From: Streptomyces xanthophaeus
GTDB taxonomy: Bacteria; Actinomycetota; Actinomycetes; Streptomycetales; Streptomycetaceae
DNA: 64,000 bases
NCBI RefSeq assembly: GCF_000725805.1
Contig: NZ_JOFT01000023.1
Span: 62,001 to 126,000, forward strand
Direction of reading: 5' to 3'
Part shown: positions 1-7,902 of the stretch, in pieces
Position numbering within the stretch: position 1 is the first letter of the stretch
Layout: the number at the start of each line of letters is the position of its first letter
Notes under the pieces: model-generated
Databases searched by the model: none
Told to the model about the DNA's origin: nothing
Seen by the model: only the letters and a program-made list of their open reading frames with translations
Translations under genes and position numbers: made by a program

Positions 1-1
1 C

Positions 2-439
2 GACGTCTACTTCCGGCACTGGGGCGTCGACACCGAGTACGCGGGCCCCGGCGGCCTCACCGCCCCGGCCCGCCCGACGCCCCCGCGCCAGGTCCACCTG
101 CTCCAGCGCAAGACCACCAAGGTCGGCGGCGGCCTCGGCACCACCACCGGCTGGATCCACCGCGCGGAGCTCAAGCACCGCGGCGTGGTCTCCGTCGCCG
201 GAGCCACGTACGACTGCATCGACGACGAGGGCCTGCACATCACCGTCGGCGGCGAGCAGCGCCTCGTGCCCGCCGACACCGTGGTGCTCTGCACCGGCCA
301 GGAGCCGCGCCGCGACCTGTACGAGGCGCTGCTCGCGGCCGGGATCGACGCGCACCTCATCGGCGGCGCCGACGTGGCCGCCGAACTCGATGCCAAGCGG
401 GCCATCCGCCAGGGCACGGAACTCGCCGCCTCCCTCTGA
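2..439 (+). CDS. fadH: NADPH-dependent 2,4-dienoyl-CoA reductase, C-terminal part (5' end outside window)
   Basis: This is the last ~145 codons of an open frame that enters from the left edge and stops at 439. The C-terminal NAD(P)-binding part is recognisable: a VLCTGQEPR stretch near the end of the Rossmann unit, followed by the characteristic tail HLIGGADVAAELDAKRAI, in which an FAD/NADP-binding GG precedes a helix ending in the Q-G-T-E-L motif. The family are FMN/FAD/4Fe-4S enzymes that reduce 2,4-dienoyl-CoA during beta-oxidation of unsaturated fatty acids. The N-terminal TIM barrel and the cysteine motif lie outside the window, so completeness cannot be judged. A strong hairpin follows the stop codon. 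Confidence 0.85.
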   Translation, partial: DVYFRHWGVDTEYAGPGGLTAPARPTPPRQVHLLQRKTTKVGGGLGTTTGWIHRAELKHRGVVSVAGATYDCIDDEGLHITVGGEQRLVPADTVVLCTGQEPRRDLYEALLAAGIDAHLIGGADVAAELDAKRAIRQGTELAASL

Positions 440-483
440 CCGCGGGAGATCCTGCGGAAGCTGATCCTTTTCGCTCCAGGGTG

Positions 484-512
484 TTGTGGCGGCCCGGTCC
501 GGGCCGCCACAA
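484..512. terminator. Strong hairpin after fadH
   Basis: Perfect 13-bp inverted repeat (arms 484-496 and 500-512) around a 3-base loop, 45 bp after the fadH stop. There is no T-run, as is usual for streptomycete terminators. It ends only 7 bases before the GTG start of the next gene, so it may also sit in or next to that gene's promoter. Confidence 0.75.
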
Positions 513-519
513 TCTCCCG

Positions 520-933
520 GTGACGCTGACACCGGCAGACGCCGACAAGATCCTCGCCGACCACTTCGCCCCCTGGGTGCTGGCCCTCGGGCTGACCGTC
601 CAGGAGACCGGCGAGCGGCACGCCGTCCTGCGGCTGCCCTGGTCCGACACCCTGGCCCGGGACGGCGGAGGCCTCTCGGGGCAGGCCATGATGGCCGCCG
701 CCGACACCGCCACCGTCATCGCGATCTCCGCCGCGCGCGGGGAGTACGGGCCGATGACCACCGTCCAGCAGTCGACCAGCTTCCAGCGGCCCGTCGTCGG
801 CGCCGACGTACTGGTCCACGTACGGGTGACCAAGCTCGGCCGGCGCATGGCCTTCGCCGACGTCACCATGACCCCCGAGGGCGCCCAGGAGCCCGCGGCC
901 ACCGCCTCCACCGTCTACGCCCTGCTCGGCTGA
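520..933 (+). CDS. PaaI-family hotdog thioesterase
   Basis: A 137-residue hotdog-fold protein. The GLSGQAMMAAADTATVIAI segment is the hot-dog helix with its catalytic-region acidic residue, and it is followed by two beta-strand stretches (TTVQQSTSFQRPV and VLVHVRVTKLGRRMAFADVTM) typical of PaaI-type acyl-CoA thioesterases. These hydrolyse acyl-CoA or aryl-CoA thioesters in the cytoplasm. I chose the GTG at 520 because the upstream GTG at 481 would place the fadH hairpin inside the coding region. No ribosome binding site is evident at 520, so the transcript may be leaderless. The location after fadH fits acyl-CoA metabolism, but the hairpin suggests separate transcription. Confidence 0.8.
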   Translation: MTLTPADADKILADHFAPWVLALGLTVQETGERHAVLRLPWSDTLARDGGGLSGQAMMAAADTATVIAISAARGEYGPMTTVQQSTSFQRPVVGADVLVHVRVTKLGRRMAFADVTMTPEGAQEPAATASTVYALLG

Positions 934-1006
934 CGGCCCGTACGGCCGTCGGCGCTCCGCCGAAAAGCAGGCGACACACCGCGGCCGCCTCGCCTACCGT
1001 CCCCGG

Positions 1007-2332
1007 GTGACCGGCCGAAGAGCAGACACCCTGACCGAACGCCCCTCGCTGGGGCGGAACAAGGACTTCAACGTCTTCTGGCTCGGGCAGGCCCTGTCCG
1101 TCCTCGGCGGCTCCGTCTCACTGCTCGCCCTGCCCCTGCTGGTCCTGCACGCCACCGGCTCGCTCGTCCAACTGGGCCTCGTCACCGTCGTCTCCGGCGC
1201 CACGGGCATCGTCACCGGGGTGTTCGCCGGGTACGTGGTCGACCGGGTGGACCGCCGCCGACTCATGATCGTCTGCGATCTGGCGCGCGGACTGCTCCTC
1301 GGCTCGGTGCCGCTGCTCTGGCTGGCCGGGTCGGGGATCTGGCCGCTGTACGTACTGACCGCTCTGGTCACCGTGCTGAAGACGCTCTTCGACGTGGCGT
1401 ACGTGACGGCGGTACCCAACCTGGTGCGCCCGCAGGACCTCACCGCCGCCAACGGCCGGCTGATGAGCACCTTCGCCTTCGGGACCCTCCTCGGCCCGGT
1501 GGCGGCGGGCCTCCTCACGGCCGCCGTGGGAGCGCAATGGGCCCTGGCCGCGGACGGGGCGACCTTCCTCGTCTCCGCCGCCAGCCTGGCCTGGGTGCGG
1601 TTCGGCCGCCCGCCGGAGGGCGGGCCGAAGGAGGTGGCGCGGGCACAGGGCCGGCAGGGGCTCTTCCAGGAAGTGTTCCTCGTCGGCTTCCGCTTCCTGT
1701 GGACCCACCCCCTGCTGCGCCCCCTGACGGTGCTGCTGACCCTGCTGACCTTCCTCACCATGGGCGCCACCGACCTGCTGATCTACCGGGTCCAGAACGA
1801 CCTCGGCCGGGACGCGCAGACCCTGGGCTACGTGGTGGCGGCGGGCGGGGCCGGCTCCCTCCTCGCGGCCTTCTCGGCCGGGAGGCTGCGCCGGGCCCTG
1901 GGCTTCGGCACCTGCTGGCTGGCCTCGGTCGCCATGATCGGCGTGGCGGTGGCGGGCACCGGCGTGAGCCGCAGCGTGCCGCTGATCGCCGTACTGTCCG
2001 CCGTGTCCATGTTCGGCCTGACCCTGGCCGGGGTCTGCAGCATGACCCTGCGCCAGGAGGTGACCCCCGACCACCTCCTCGGCCGGGTGACCTCCGCCTT
2101 CTGGACCGTGCACAACGCCTCGGGTCCGGTGGGCGCGGCCGTGCTCACGGTGCTGGCCGCCCGGTACGGGGTCCCGGCGGTCAGCCTGGCCGGCGGAGCG
2201 TTCTGCCTGCTCATCCTGGGCGCGGGGCTGCTCAGCCCGCTGCGCGGCAGCCGGATCGGGGCGGCCGCCGAAGCTTCCACGGCAGGCTCCGGCCCGCGTG
2301 GTGCACGTTCGGGGCCGTCGGCGCGCGCGTAG
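1007..2332 (+). CDS. MFS transporter (MFS_3 / EntS-like)
   Basis: 441 residues with about twelve hydrophobic segments and the basic loop DRVDRRRLM after the second helix, the classical MFS loop 2-3 motif. The opening LGRNKDFNVFWLGQALSVLGGS is typical of the actinobacterial MFS_3 branch that includes the enterobactin exporter EntS and macrolide-efflux-like proteins. It is a probable drug or metabolite exporter in the cytoplasmic membrane, and the substrate cannot be read from the sequence. The start is a GTG 74 bases after the thioesterase. The last ~30 residues are a polar, low-complexity cytoplasmic tail. Confidence 0.85.
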   Translation: MTGRRADTLTERPSLGRNKDFNVFWLGQALSVLGGSVSLLALPLLVLHATGSLVQLGLVTVVSGATGIVTGVFAGYVVDRVDRRRLMIVCDLARGLLLGSVPLLWLAGSGIWPLYVLTALVTVLKTLFDVAYVTAVPNLVRPQDLTAANGRLMSTFAFGTLLGPVAAGLLTAAVGAQWALAADGATFLVSAASLAWVRFGRPPEGGPKEVARAQGRQGLFQEVFLVGFRFLWTHPLLRPLTVLLTLLTFLTMGATDLLIYRVQNDLGRDAQTLGYVVAAGGAGSLLAAFSAGRLRRALGFGTCWLASVAMIGVAVAGTGVSRSVPLIAVLSAVSMFGLTLAGVCSMTLRQEVTPDHLLGRVTSAFWTVHNASGPVGAAVLTVLAARYGVPAVSLAGGAFCLLILGAGLLSPLRGSRIGAAAEASTAGSGPRGARSGPSARA

Positions 2333-2381
2333 GGTGCCCGTCTGCGATCGTGGATCGCGAGAACCGCACGGAGGAGCCGAC

Positions 2382-2834
2382 ATGTCCGGACAGTTCGAGG
2401 CGAGCGTCGACATCGACAGGCCCGTCGAGGTGGTCTTCGCCTACCTCGCCGACGGGCGCAACGACCCCGCGTTCAGCCCCCGCGTCCAGCAGATCACCAA
2501 GACGCCGGACGGGCCGACCGCCTTCGGCACCGTCTTCCGGAGCACGGTCAAGGACGCCGGGATGAAGACCGGCCGCGAGTTCCGCATCGTCGGCTTCGAG
2601 CCGCTGCGCACGATCCGCTGGACGGAGCTGAGCAAGAACCTGGTGACGGCCGAGGGCGGCTACGACTTCGAGTCCCTGCCCGGCGGCCGCACCAGGGTCC
2701 GCATCTTCAACACCCTCCAGGGGCACGGCTTCGGCCGGCTCCTGGTCGGACTCGCACTGAGCGCGGCCCGCAAGGACGCCCCCGACTTCGGCCGCCGCAT
2801 CAAGGCGGCCGTGGAGGCGTCCTCGCCCTCCTGA
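2382..2834 (+). CDS. SRPBCC-family (polyketide cyclase/dehydrase-like) protein
   Basis: 150 residues. The start FEASVDIDRPVEVVFAYLAD and the central PLRTIRWTEL segment match the START/SRPBCC helix-grip fold, a small hydrophobic-ligand-binding fold that also occurs in polyketide cyclases. The ATG at 2382 follows a GAGGAG at 2371-2376. An in-frame upstream GTG/ATG would overlap the MFS gene and lacks such a site. Function is unknown, and most small actinobacterial members have no demonstrated enzyme activity. It probably shares a transcript with the MFS gene 49 bases upstream. Confidence 0.75.
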   Translation: MSGQFEASVDIDRPVEVVFAYLADGRNDPAFSPRVQQITKTPDGPTAFGTVFRSTVKDAGMKTGREFRIVGFEPLRTIRWTELSKNLVTAEGGYDFESLPGGRTRVRIFNTLQGHGFGRLLVGLALSAARKDAPDFGRRIKAAVEASSPS

Positions 2835-2837
2835 GCC

Positions 2838-2876
2838 CGCGGGATCAGGTCCGCGGGATCACAACCGCGGGATCAG
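2838..2876. repeat. Three 14-bp-spaced copies of an 11-mer between convergent genes
   Basis: The word CCGCGGGATCA occurs at 2838, 2852 and 2866, exactly 14 bp apart. The last copy overlaps the stop codon of the peptidase gene. The core CCGCGG is self-complementary, so the array can fold. It may be simple expansion of a terminator region. Confidence 0.6.
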
Positions 2877-4507
2877 AACCGGCCGGGCCCGGCCGGGACC
2901 GGCAGCGGCTTGCGCGGGCTCAGCGACTCCCGGGGCTGCTCCGGCTGCTCCGGGTTCCGGCACGTCACGTCCTCGGCGGGCAGCCGGCCCGTGGCGAGGT
3001 AGGAGTTGACCGGCGCATTGGCGCAGGAGTTGGGGTCCGCGAGGTACACCCCGTGCCCCTCACCGCCCTCCACCAGAACCATCCGGGAGTCCTTCAGCGC
3101 ACGGTGCAGGCCGAGCCCGCTGGGCAGCGGGGTCTGCGAGTCCCACTCGTTCTGGACGGTCAGCACCTTCGCCTTGGTCCGCATCGGCGTCGCCGTCTCG
3201 ACCGGCCGCTGCCAGAAGGCGCACGGCATGACGTTCGAGACGAAGTCCCCGTACAGCGGATACCTGGCCTTGTCCCGCGCCGCGTCCCGCTCGTACTGCT
3301 CGGTGTAGCGCGGCCAGTTGCCGGTGTCCCCGCAGGCCACGGCCAGGAAGACCGCGGTGCTGTTGTCCGCGGGCGGCTCGGCGCCCGGACCTGTGGCGGA
3401 CGCCCGACGGTCGGCGGCTGCCCGTACCGGCGCCGCACCGGTGGCGAAGCCCGTGGTGAGCAGCCGCTTCACCTCGGCGACGGTGTCGGGAGAGGGCTGC
3501 GGGGCGCCCTCCGCCGCCGCCTTGAGGGCCACGATGACCGGGGTGGCCTGCGCCGGGTAGAAGAACAGCGCCCGCGCGCTGCGGATGTCGTCGCCCGTGA
3601 GCTTGAGCCCGTCCCACTCGATCGGCTCCCGGTCGGCGCGCGCCACCAGCCCCCAGAAGGTGTCCGAGACGGCCTTCGGGCTGTCGCCGAGCCCGAACTC
3701 GGCCGAACGCTCGGCCGCCCACCCGGTCCACCGGGCGAAGGCGGGCTCGGCCTCCGAGGCCCAGACCTGGATCATGCCGCGCCAGATGCGCTGCGGGTCC
3801 ACACCGCTGTCGAGCACGAAGCGGTCGGTCCGGTCCGGGAACATCTGCGTGTACACCGCGCCGAGGTAGGTCCCGTACGAGTAGCCCACGTACGAGATCT
3901 TCCGTTCGCCCAGCACCGCACGGATCGTGTCCATGTCGCGCGCCGTGTTGCGGGTGGTGATGTGGGGCAGCACGGCCCCGGCCTTCTCGCTGCACTTGTC
4001 GGCGACGGTGCGCGCCCAGTTCACGTCGGAGGGGAAGGTCTCCGGGCGGTAGGGCCGGATGAAGTTCTGTTCCTCATCGCTCAGTCCGCAGCTGACGGGG
4101 CTGCTGGCGCCGACCCCGCGCGGGTCGAAGCCGATCAGGTCGTACTGCTCGCGCACGTCCGCCGGCATCGACTCGTTCATCATCAGGGGCAGGTCGAGCC
4201 CCGAGCCGCCGGGTCCGCCCGGGTTGAACAGCATGACGCCGTGCCGCTTCGCCGGGTTCTCGCTCTTGATGCGGGACAGGGCGAGGTCGAGCGTCGGTCC
4301 GGCGGGCCGCCGGTAGTCGAGCGGGACCTTGATGGTGGCGCATTCGTACGAGGCCGGCTGGTCGGGGCTGCAACGCTGCCAGGCGGGCTTCTGCTCGAGG
4401 TACTCGCCTCCCGGGGCCGCGGACGCCTGTGTCGCGGCCATCAGGGGCAGGGTGGTAGCTATCAGTCCGGCGGTGGCGAGCAGCGGTGCGAGGCGTTTCA
4501 TGCGCAC
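2873..4507 (-). CDS. Secreted TAP-type alpha/beta hydrolase (tripeptidyl aminopeptidase family, S33)
   Basis: 544 residues. An N-terminal signal peptide (MRMKRLAPLLATAGLIATTL to about Ala-30) precedes an alpha/beta-hydrolase domain with the oxyanion region NPGGPGGSG near residue 96 and the nucleophile elbow GYSYG (Ser-210). The C-terminal TAP domain carries the catalytic Asp (NEWDSQTPL) and His (GEGHG). Length and layout match streptomycete tripeptidyl aminopeptidases, which release short peptides from the N terminus of extracellular proteins. The GTG at 4507 has an AAAGGAAA seven bases upstream. An ATG six bases further in is the alternative. It converges on the SRPBCC gene. Confidence 0.88.
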   Translation of the reverse strand: MRMKRLAPLLATAGLIATTLPLMAATQASAAPGGEYLEQKPAWQRCSPDQPASYECATIKVPLDYRRPAGPTLDLALSRIKSENPAKRHGVMLFNPGGPGGSGLDLPLMMNESMPADVREQYDLIGFDPRGVGASSPVSCGLSDEEQNFIRPYRPETFPSDVNWARTVADKCSEKAGAVLPHITTRNTARDMDTIRAVLGERKISYVGYSYGTYLGAVYTQMFPDRTDRFVLDSGVDPQRIWRGMIQVWASEAEPAFARWTGWAAERSAEFGLGDSPKAVSDTFWGLVARADREPIEWDGLKLTGDDIRSARALFFYPAQATPVIVALKAAAEGAPQPSPDTVAEVKRLLTTGFATGAAPVRAAADRRASATGPGAEPPADNSTAVFLAVACGDTGNWPRYTEQYERDAARDKARYPLYGDFVSNVMPCAFWQRPVETATPMRTKAKVLTVQNEWDSQTPLPSGLGLHRALKDSRMVLVEGGEGHGVYLADPNSCANAPVNSYLATGRLPAEDVTCRNPEQPEQPRESLSPRKPLPVPAGPGRF

Positions 4508-4682
4508 GATGCCGTTTCCTTTCGGTGAATTCGCTTACCCGCTCACCTTGTTGCATGGGGAGGTTGTGCGAATCATCCCGAAGGGCAGGGCCTCATGCAT
4601 CTCACGAACGAGGCGATATCAGGACAACTGGCCGACGCGCCACAGGAGTTCGCCGCGGCGCGGTGCGCTCGGGCCGCCGGTG

Positions 4683-5198
4683 TCAGTGGCCGGAGTGGGG
4701 CCCGGTGGGGGAGACCGCGGGGGATCCGGCGGGGGACTCGGCGGAGGATCCGGAGGGGGCGGCGGCGGGCTGTTCCGGGGGTGGGTCCGAGGGGTGCTCT
4801 CCGTGTGAGGCGCCGTTCTCCAGGGAGCCGCCGAGGCGCCCGCGCAGCGCGGTCAGGGCCTGCTCGGACCGGGCGGTGACCACCCACCGGTTCCCCACCA
4901 GGTAGGTGCCGCCGTAGGCCTGGGCCTCCGTCAGCCAGTCCTTCAGGCCCTCGTCGGCGGCGAAGGTCGCCATGCGGTAGGCGTCCGGCCCGGTCCCGCA
5001 GCCGCCCTGCCTCAACTCATCCGCCTGCACGCTCACTTCGGCGGTGCAGCCGATGGCGGCGGCGATCTCCTCCAGAGTGGCGGGCGGGGTGTCCGCCGCG
5101 GGCTTCCCGGCGCAGCCGCCGTACAGCAGCACGGTGCACAGCACGGCGAGCGCCGCGCGCGCGGAGCGGATGTGGGTCCAGCGGTCCGGCGGTGGCAT
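4683..5198 (-). CDS. Hypothetical secreted protein or lipoprotein
   Basis: 171 residues. The N terminus has basic residues, a hydrophobic run (ALAVLCTVLLYGGC) and a cysteine that could be lipidated, although the tyrosine at -3 makes the lipobox atypical. A ~90-residue domain follows with two further cysteines (IGCTAEV and GGCGTG) and an alternating alpha/beta pattern ending in VGNRWVVTA. The C-terminal ~45 residues are Pro/Ser/Gly-rich, probably a wall-spanning tail. I do not recognise the family. It lies directly downstream of the YxFxxD lipoprotein gene in the same orientation, 96 bp away, so it may belong to the same locus. Confidence 0.65.
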   Translation of the reverse strand: MPPPDRWTHIRSARAALAVLCTVLLYGGCAGKPAADTPPATLEEIAAAIGCTAEVSVQADELRQGGCGTGPDAYRMATFAADEGLKDWLTEAQAYGGTYLVGNRWVVTARSEQALTALRGRLGGSLENGASHGEHPSDPPPEQPAAAPSGSSAESPAGSPAVSPTGPHSGH

Positions 5199-5294
5199 GG
5201 CTACCTCACAGAGGGGGCGGGAGAGCGGCCGTGGCGCCCGGGAGGGGAGGGAACCCGGGCGCCACGTGTCAGGGGGTGGGGGGTGCGGAAGGGG

Positions 5295-6299
5295 TCAGGA
5301 GACCTTCGCCTTCTTTCCCTTCTCGGTCACGGCGAACCAGAGGCCTTGTTTGTTGTGTCCGGTGATGTCGCCGGGCTTCGTGTCGCCGGTGAAGGAATAC
5401 ACGGGCCAGCAGTCGATCGTCAATTGTTCGGACCCGTCGGGGCGCTTCACCGTTCCGATCAATTCGGGTGCGATTCCGGAAACCTTCGACTTGTCCACGG
5501 GCTCGGCGGGCTTCCAGGTGTCCACGCAGGCGCCCACGCAGCCGATCTTCATCGGCCAGGCGCTGTCCTTGTCGAAGCGGTAGAGGGTCTTGCCCTGGGC
5601 GTCCGCGACGACGTGACCGAGCTCGGCGTTGGGGTTGACGGACAGCTCGGCCTCCTTCTTCGGCGCCTCCTCCGGTGCCGGTTCCGGGGCCGCGTCGCCC
5701 TTGGCGGCCGCCGTGGACGGCTTCCCGTCGGGGCCCAGCGCGTGCCACGTGCCGCCGACGCCCTCACCGAGCGTGTCGCCCGCCTTGGTGTCCTTGGCGT
5801 AGCGGTACACGGGCCAGCCCGCCAGGGTCAGCTGCCGGGTGCCGTCCGCCCGGGCGACCGAGCCGAGGAGGCCCCCGTCGATGCCCTCACCTGCGGAGGC
5901 GTCGTCCGCGGCCACCGGGGGCCAGGCCGTCGCGCAGTCTCCTTCACAGGCGGACTTGGGCGGCTCGGGCGTGTCCTTGTCGAAGCGGTAGAGCGTGAAA
6001 CCCTCACCGTCGGTGACCGTGGTGCCCAGGGCGCCGGCCTGCTTGGCCGTCAGGGTCCCGGCCGGGGAACCCGCCCCGGCCGCGGCCGCCGGGACCGCGC
6101 CCGGATCGGCGCCGTACCCCGAGCCCGCCCCGTACGCGTCGCCGGCCGGGTCCTGGGGGGACCCGAGCTGTTTGCTGCCCCCCACCGGCGCCACCGAGTC
6201 CTTCGACTCGGAGGCCTTTTCCCCGGAGCTGCATCCCGCGGTCAGCAGCAGTACCGCGACGGCCGAACCGGCGAATATCCCACGACGCATTTTCTTCAC
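5295..6299 (-). CDS. SCO0930-type lipoprotein with two Lipoprotein_15 (YxFxxD) domains
   Basis: 334 residues. Signal sequence and lipobox LTAGC put a lipidated cysteine at residue 23. After a flexible Gly/Ala/Pro linker come two tandem domains (about 90-190 and 225-325), each with a pair of motifs of the form Y-x-(F/Y)-x-x-D: YRFDKD 104, YRYAKD 165, YRFDKD 240, YSFTGD 301. Each domain also has a C-x-G-x-C pair (118/122 and 254/258) followed by a Trp. This is the conserved secreted-repeat family (PF03640/COG4315), whose function is not established. The neighbours, a NuoF-like flavoprotein and a heme membrane protein, suggest an extracytoplasmic redox partner, which is inference. Confidence 0.85.
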   Translation of the reverse strand: MKKMRRGIFAGSAVAVLLLTAGCSSGEKASESKDSVAPVGGSKQLGSPQDPAGDAYGAGSGYGADPGAVPAAAAGAGSPAGTLTAKQAGALGTTVTDGEGFTLYRFDKDTPEPPKSACEGDCATAWPPVAADDASAGEGIDGGLLGSVARADGTRQLTLAGWPVYRYAKDTKAGDTLGEGVGGTWHALGPDGKPSTAAAKGDAAPEPAPEEAPKKEAELSVNPNAELGHVVADAQGKTLYRFDKDSAWPMKIGCVGACVDTWKPAEPVDKSKVSGIAPELIGTVKRPDGSEQLTIDCWPVYSFTGDTKPGDITGHNKQGLWFAVTEKGKKAKVS

Positions 6300-6453
6300 G
6301 ATCTCTCCTCGGTGCGGGTTTCGGTGCTGTGTTTCTTTTCTTCGGTCCCTTCACTCATTGATACGGGGCCCGGGGGAGTGGAAGTGGAAATCCCGGGGAA
6401 TTTGTCAGATCCGGCAAAGATTGAACTCGGTGCGACCCGGGGACGTCTGCCCA

Positions 6454-7902
6454 TCATTCCTGGATGCGCAGCGCGAGGGCGGGGCAACGACGCACCGCGC
6501 GCAGCGCCTTGGGCCGCAGCCGGGCGGGTACGGGCATCGACGCCTTCGCCGGGTAGCCGTCCGCGTCGAGCCGTACGACGTCGGGCAGGATGTCCACGCA
6601 CAGCCCGTGGCCCTTGCACAGGGTCCAGTCCACGACCAGCCGTTCCGGGCTCTCGTCCTCGGGCAGCGGCAGCGCGCCCAGGACCCGCCGTCCGCACCCG
6701 CTGCCCAGCGCGTGGTCCCGGAACTCGTCGGGGAAGGAGGCGAGCGCCGAGGCCACGAAGCCCGAGGTGCCGTCGGGATGACTGCACGCCCCCCGGCCGC
6801 GCACCGATGCCATCCGGGCCTCCACCGCCTCCAGGGCGGCCAGACCCCCTCCCGCCACGGCGACCTCCAGTACGTCGGCCAGGGCGGGCAGGCCCCGTAC
6901 GCAGGGGCCGCACTGGCCCGCCGACTCCTTGGCCATCCAGCGGGTCACCCGTGCCACCTCGCCGGCCGGACAGGTGTCCTCGGGCAGCGGCAGCACCGCC
7001 CCCGCCCCCAGCACCGCGTCGAAGGAGGCCAGCGACTGCCGGGAGACCAGGGCGGAGCGGGCGGCCACGGGACCCAGCCACCGGCCGTGGTAGCCGCCCA
7101 CGAGCACGCCCTGGCCGGGTGCGGTGCCGCACAGGTCCAGGACGTAGGCCAGCGAGGTCCCGGTCGGCGCCTCGACGACCGTGGAGCCGGCCACCGTCAG
7201 CAGGACGGTGCCCGGCTCGGCGGGCAGCCCCGCCGTACGGTATTCCAGCGCGCCGAGCCGCGCGGCGACGGCGAGTTGGGCGTAGGTCTCGGTGTTCGAC
7301 AGCAGTGTGGGCACGCCGCCCAGGCCCCGCTCGCTGGTCCGCACCTTCTTCCCGGACGGCAGCGTCGGTCCCCCGTTCATGCCGTTGACGAGGGAGGTGC
7401 CCTCACCCGTCACGAAGCGCTCGGGCAGCCGGTCCACGCGCACCCGGCGCCCGCCCGGCCCGCGTTCCGCGATGGCCTGGCGCACGGACTGTTCCACGTC
7501 CGTCCGGGTCACGCCCACCACCACGTCCTCGGCGCCGATCGCCGCCGCGGCCAGCAGGGCCCCGTCGAGCACCAGGTGCGGCGCGTGCAGCAGCATGGCG
7601 GTGTCCTTGAGGCAACTCGGCTCTCCTTCGCTGCCGTTGACGACCACCGCGGTCGTCCCGCCCTGCCCCTTGGCCGACCGGAGGACGGCGCGCAGCTTGC
7701 GGGCGAACGGGAACCCCGCTCCGCCGCGGCCCCTCAGATCGATGTCCTCGGCGAGGGCGGCGAGTTCCTCGGTACGGAGCTGGGGCAGCGAGCCGTGCGC
7801 GGTCAGGTGGGCGACCCGGTCGAGCCGAGGGACCTGGTCGAGTCCGGCCAGCAGCCGGGGCGCGCCCACGCACCCGAGGCCGGGGCGCGGCCCGCCCGTC
7901 AC
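6454..7902 (-). CDS. NuoF-like FMN/NADH-binding protein fused to a C-terminal ferredoxin
   Basis: 482 residues. The NuoF core shows RGRGGAGFPFARK (58-69, NADH/FMN loop), GSEGEPS (90-96) and the TET motif near 204, then an SLBB-like segment. The following iron-sulfur region reads ESAGQCGPC (Cys-331, Cys-334) with a later Cys-373. The first cysteine of the usual SCGxC is Ala here. A C-terminal ferredoxin (420-482) has CKGHGLC (Cys-429, His-432, Cys-435) and CP at 473, the pattern of [3Fe-4S] ferredoxins with one cysteine replaced. No other complex I genes are near. The expected reaction is NAD(P)H oxidation passing electrons through FMN and Fe-S clusters. It overlaps the heme membrane protein gene by four bases. 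Confidence 0.85.
   Translation of the reverse strand: MTGGPRPGLGCVGAPRLLAGLDQVPRLDRVAHLTAHGSLPQLRTEELAALAEDIDLRGRGGAGFPFARKLRAVLRSAKGQGGTTAVVVNGSEGEPSCLKDTAMLLHAPHLVLDGALLAAAAIGAEDVVVGVTRTDVEQSVRQAIAERGPGGRRVRVDRLPERFVTGEGTSLVNGMNGGPTLPSGKKVRTSERGLGGVPTLLSNTETYAQLAVAARLGALEYRTAGLPAEPGTVLLTVAGSTVVEAPTGTSLAYVLDLCGTAPGQGVLVGGYHGRWLGPVAARSALVSRQSLASFDAVLGAGAVLPLPEDTCPAGEVARVTRWMAKESAGQCGPCVRGLPALADVLEVAVAGGGLAALEAVEARMASVRGRGACSHPDGTSGFVASALASFPDEFRDHALGSGCGRRVLGALPLPEDESPERLVVDWTLCKGHGLCVDILPDVVRLDADGYPAKASMPVPARLRPKALRAVRRCPALALRIQE

Noticed and set aside
5172..7388. Long plus-strand open frames opposite the lipoprotein and NuoF-like genes
   Set aside because: Arg/Pro/Gly-rich shadow reading without a recognisable fold.
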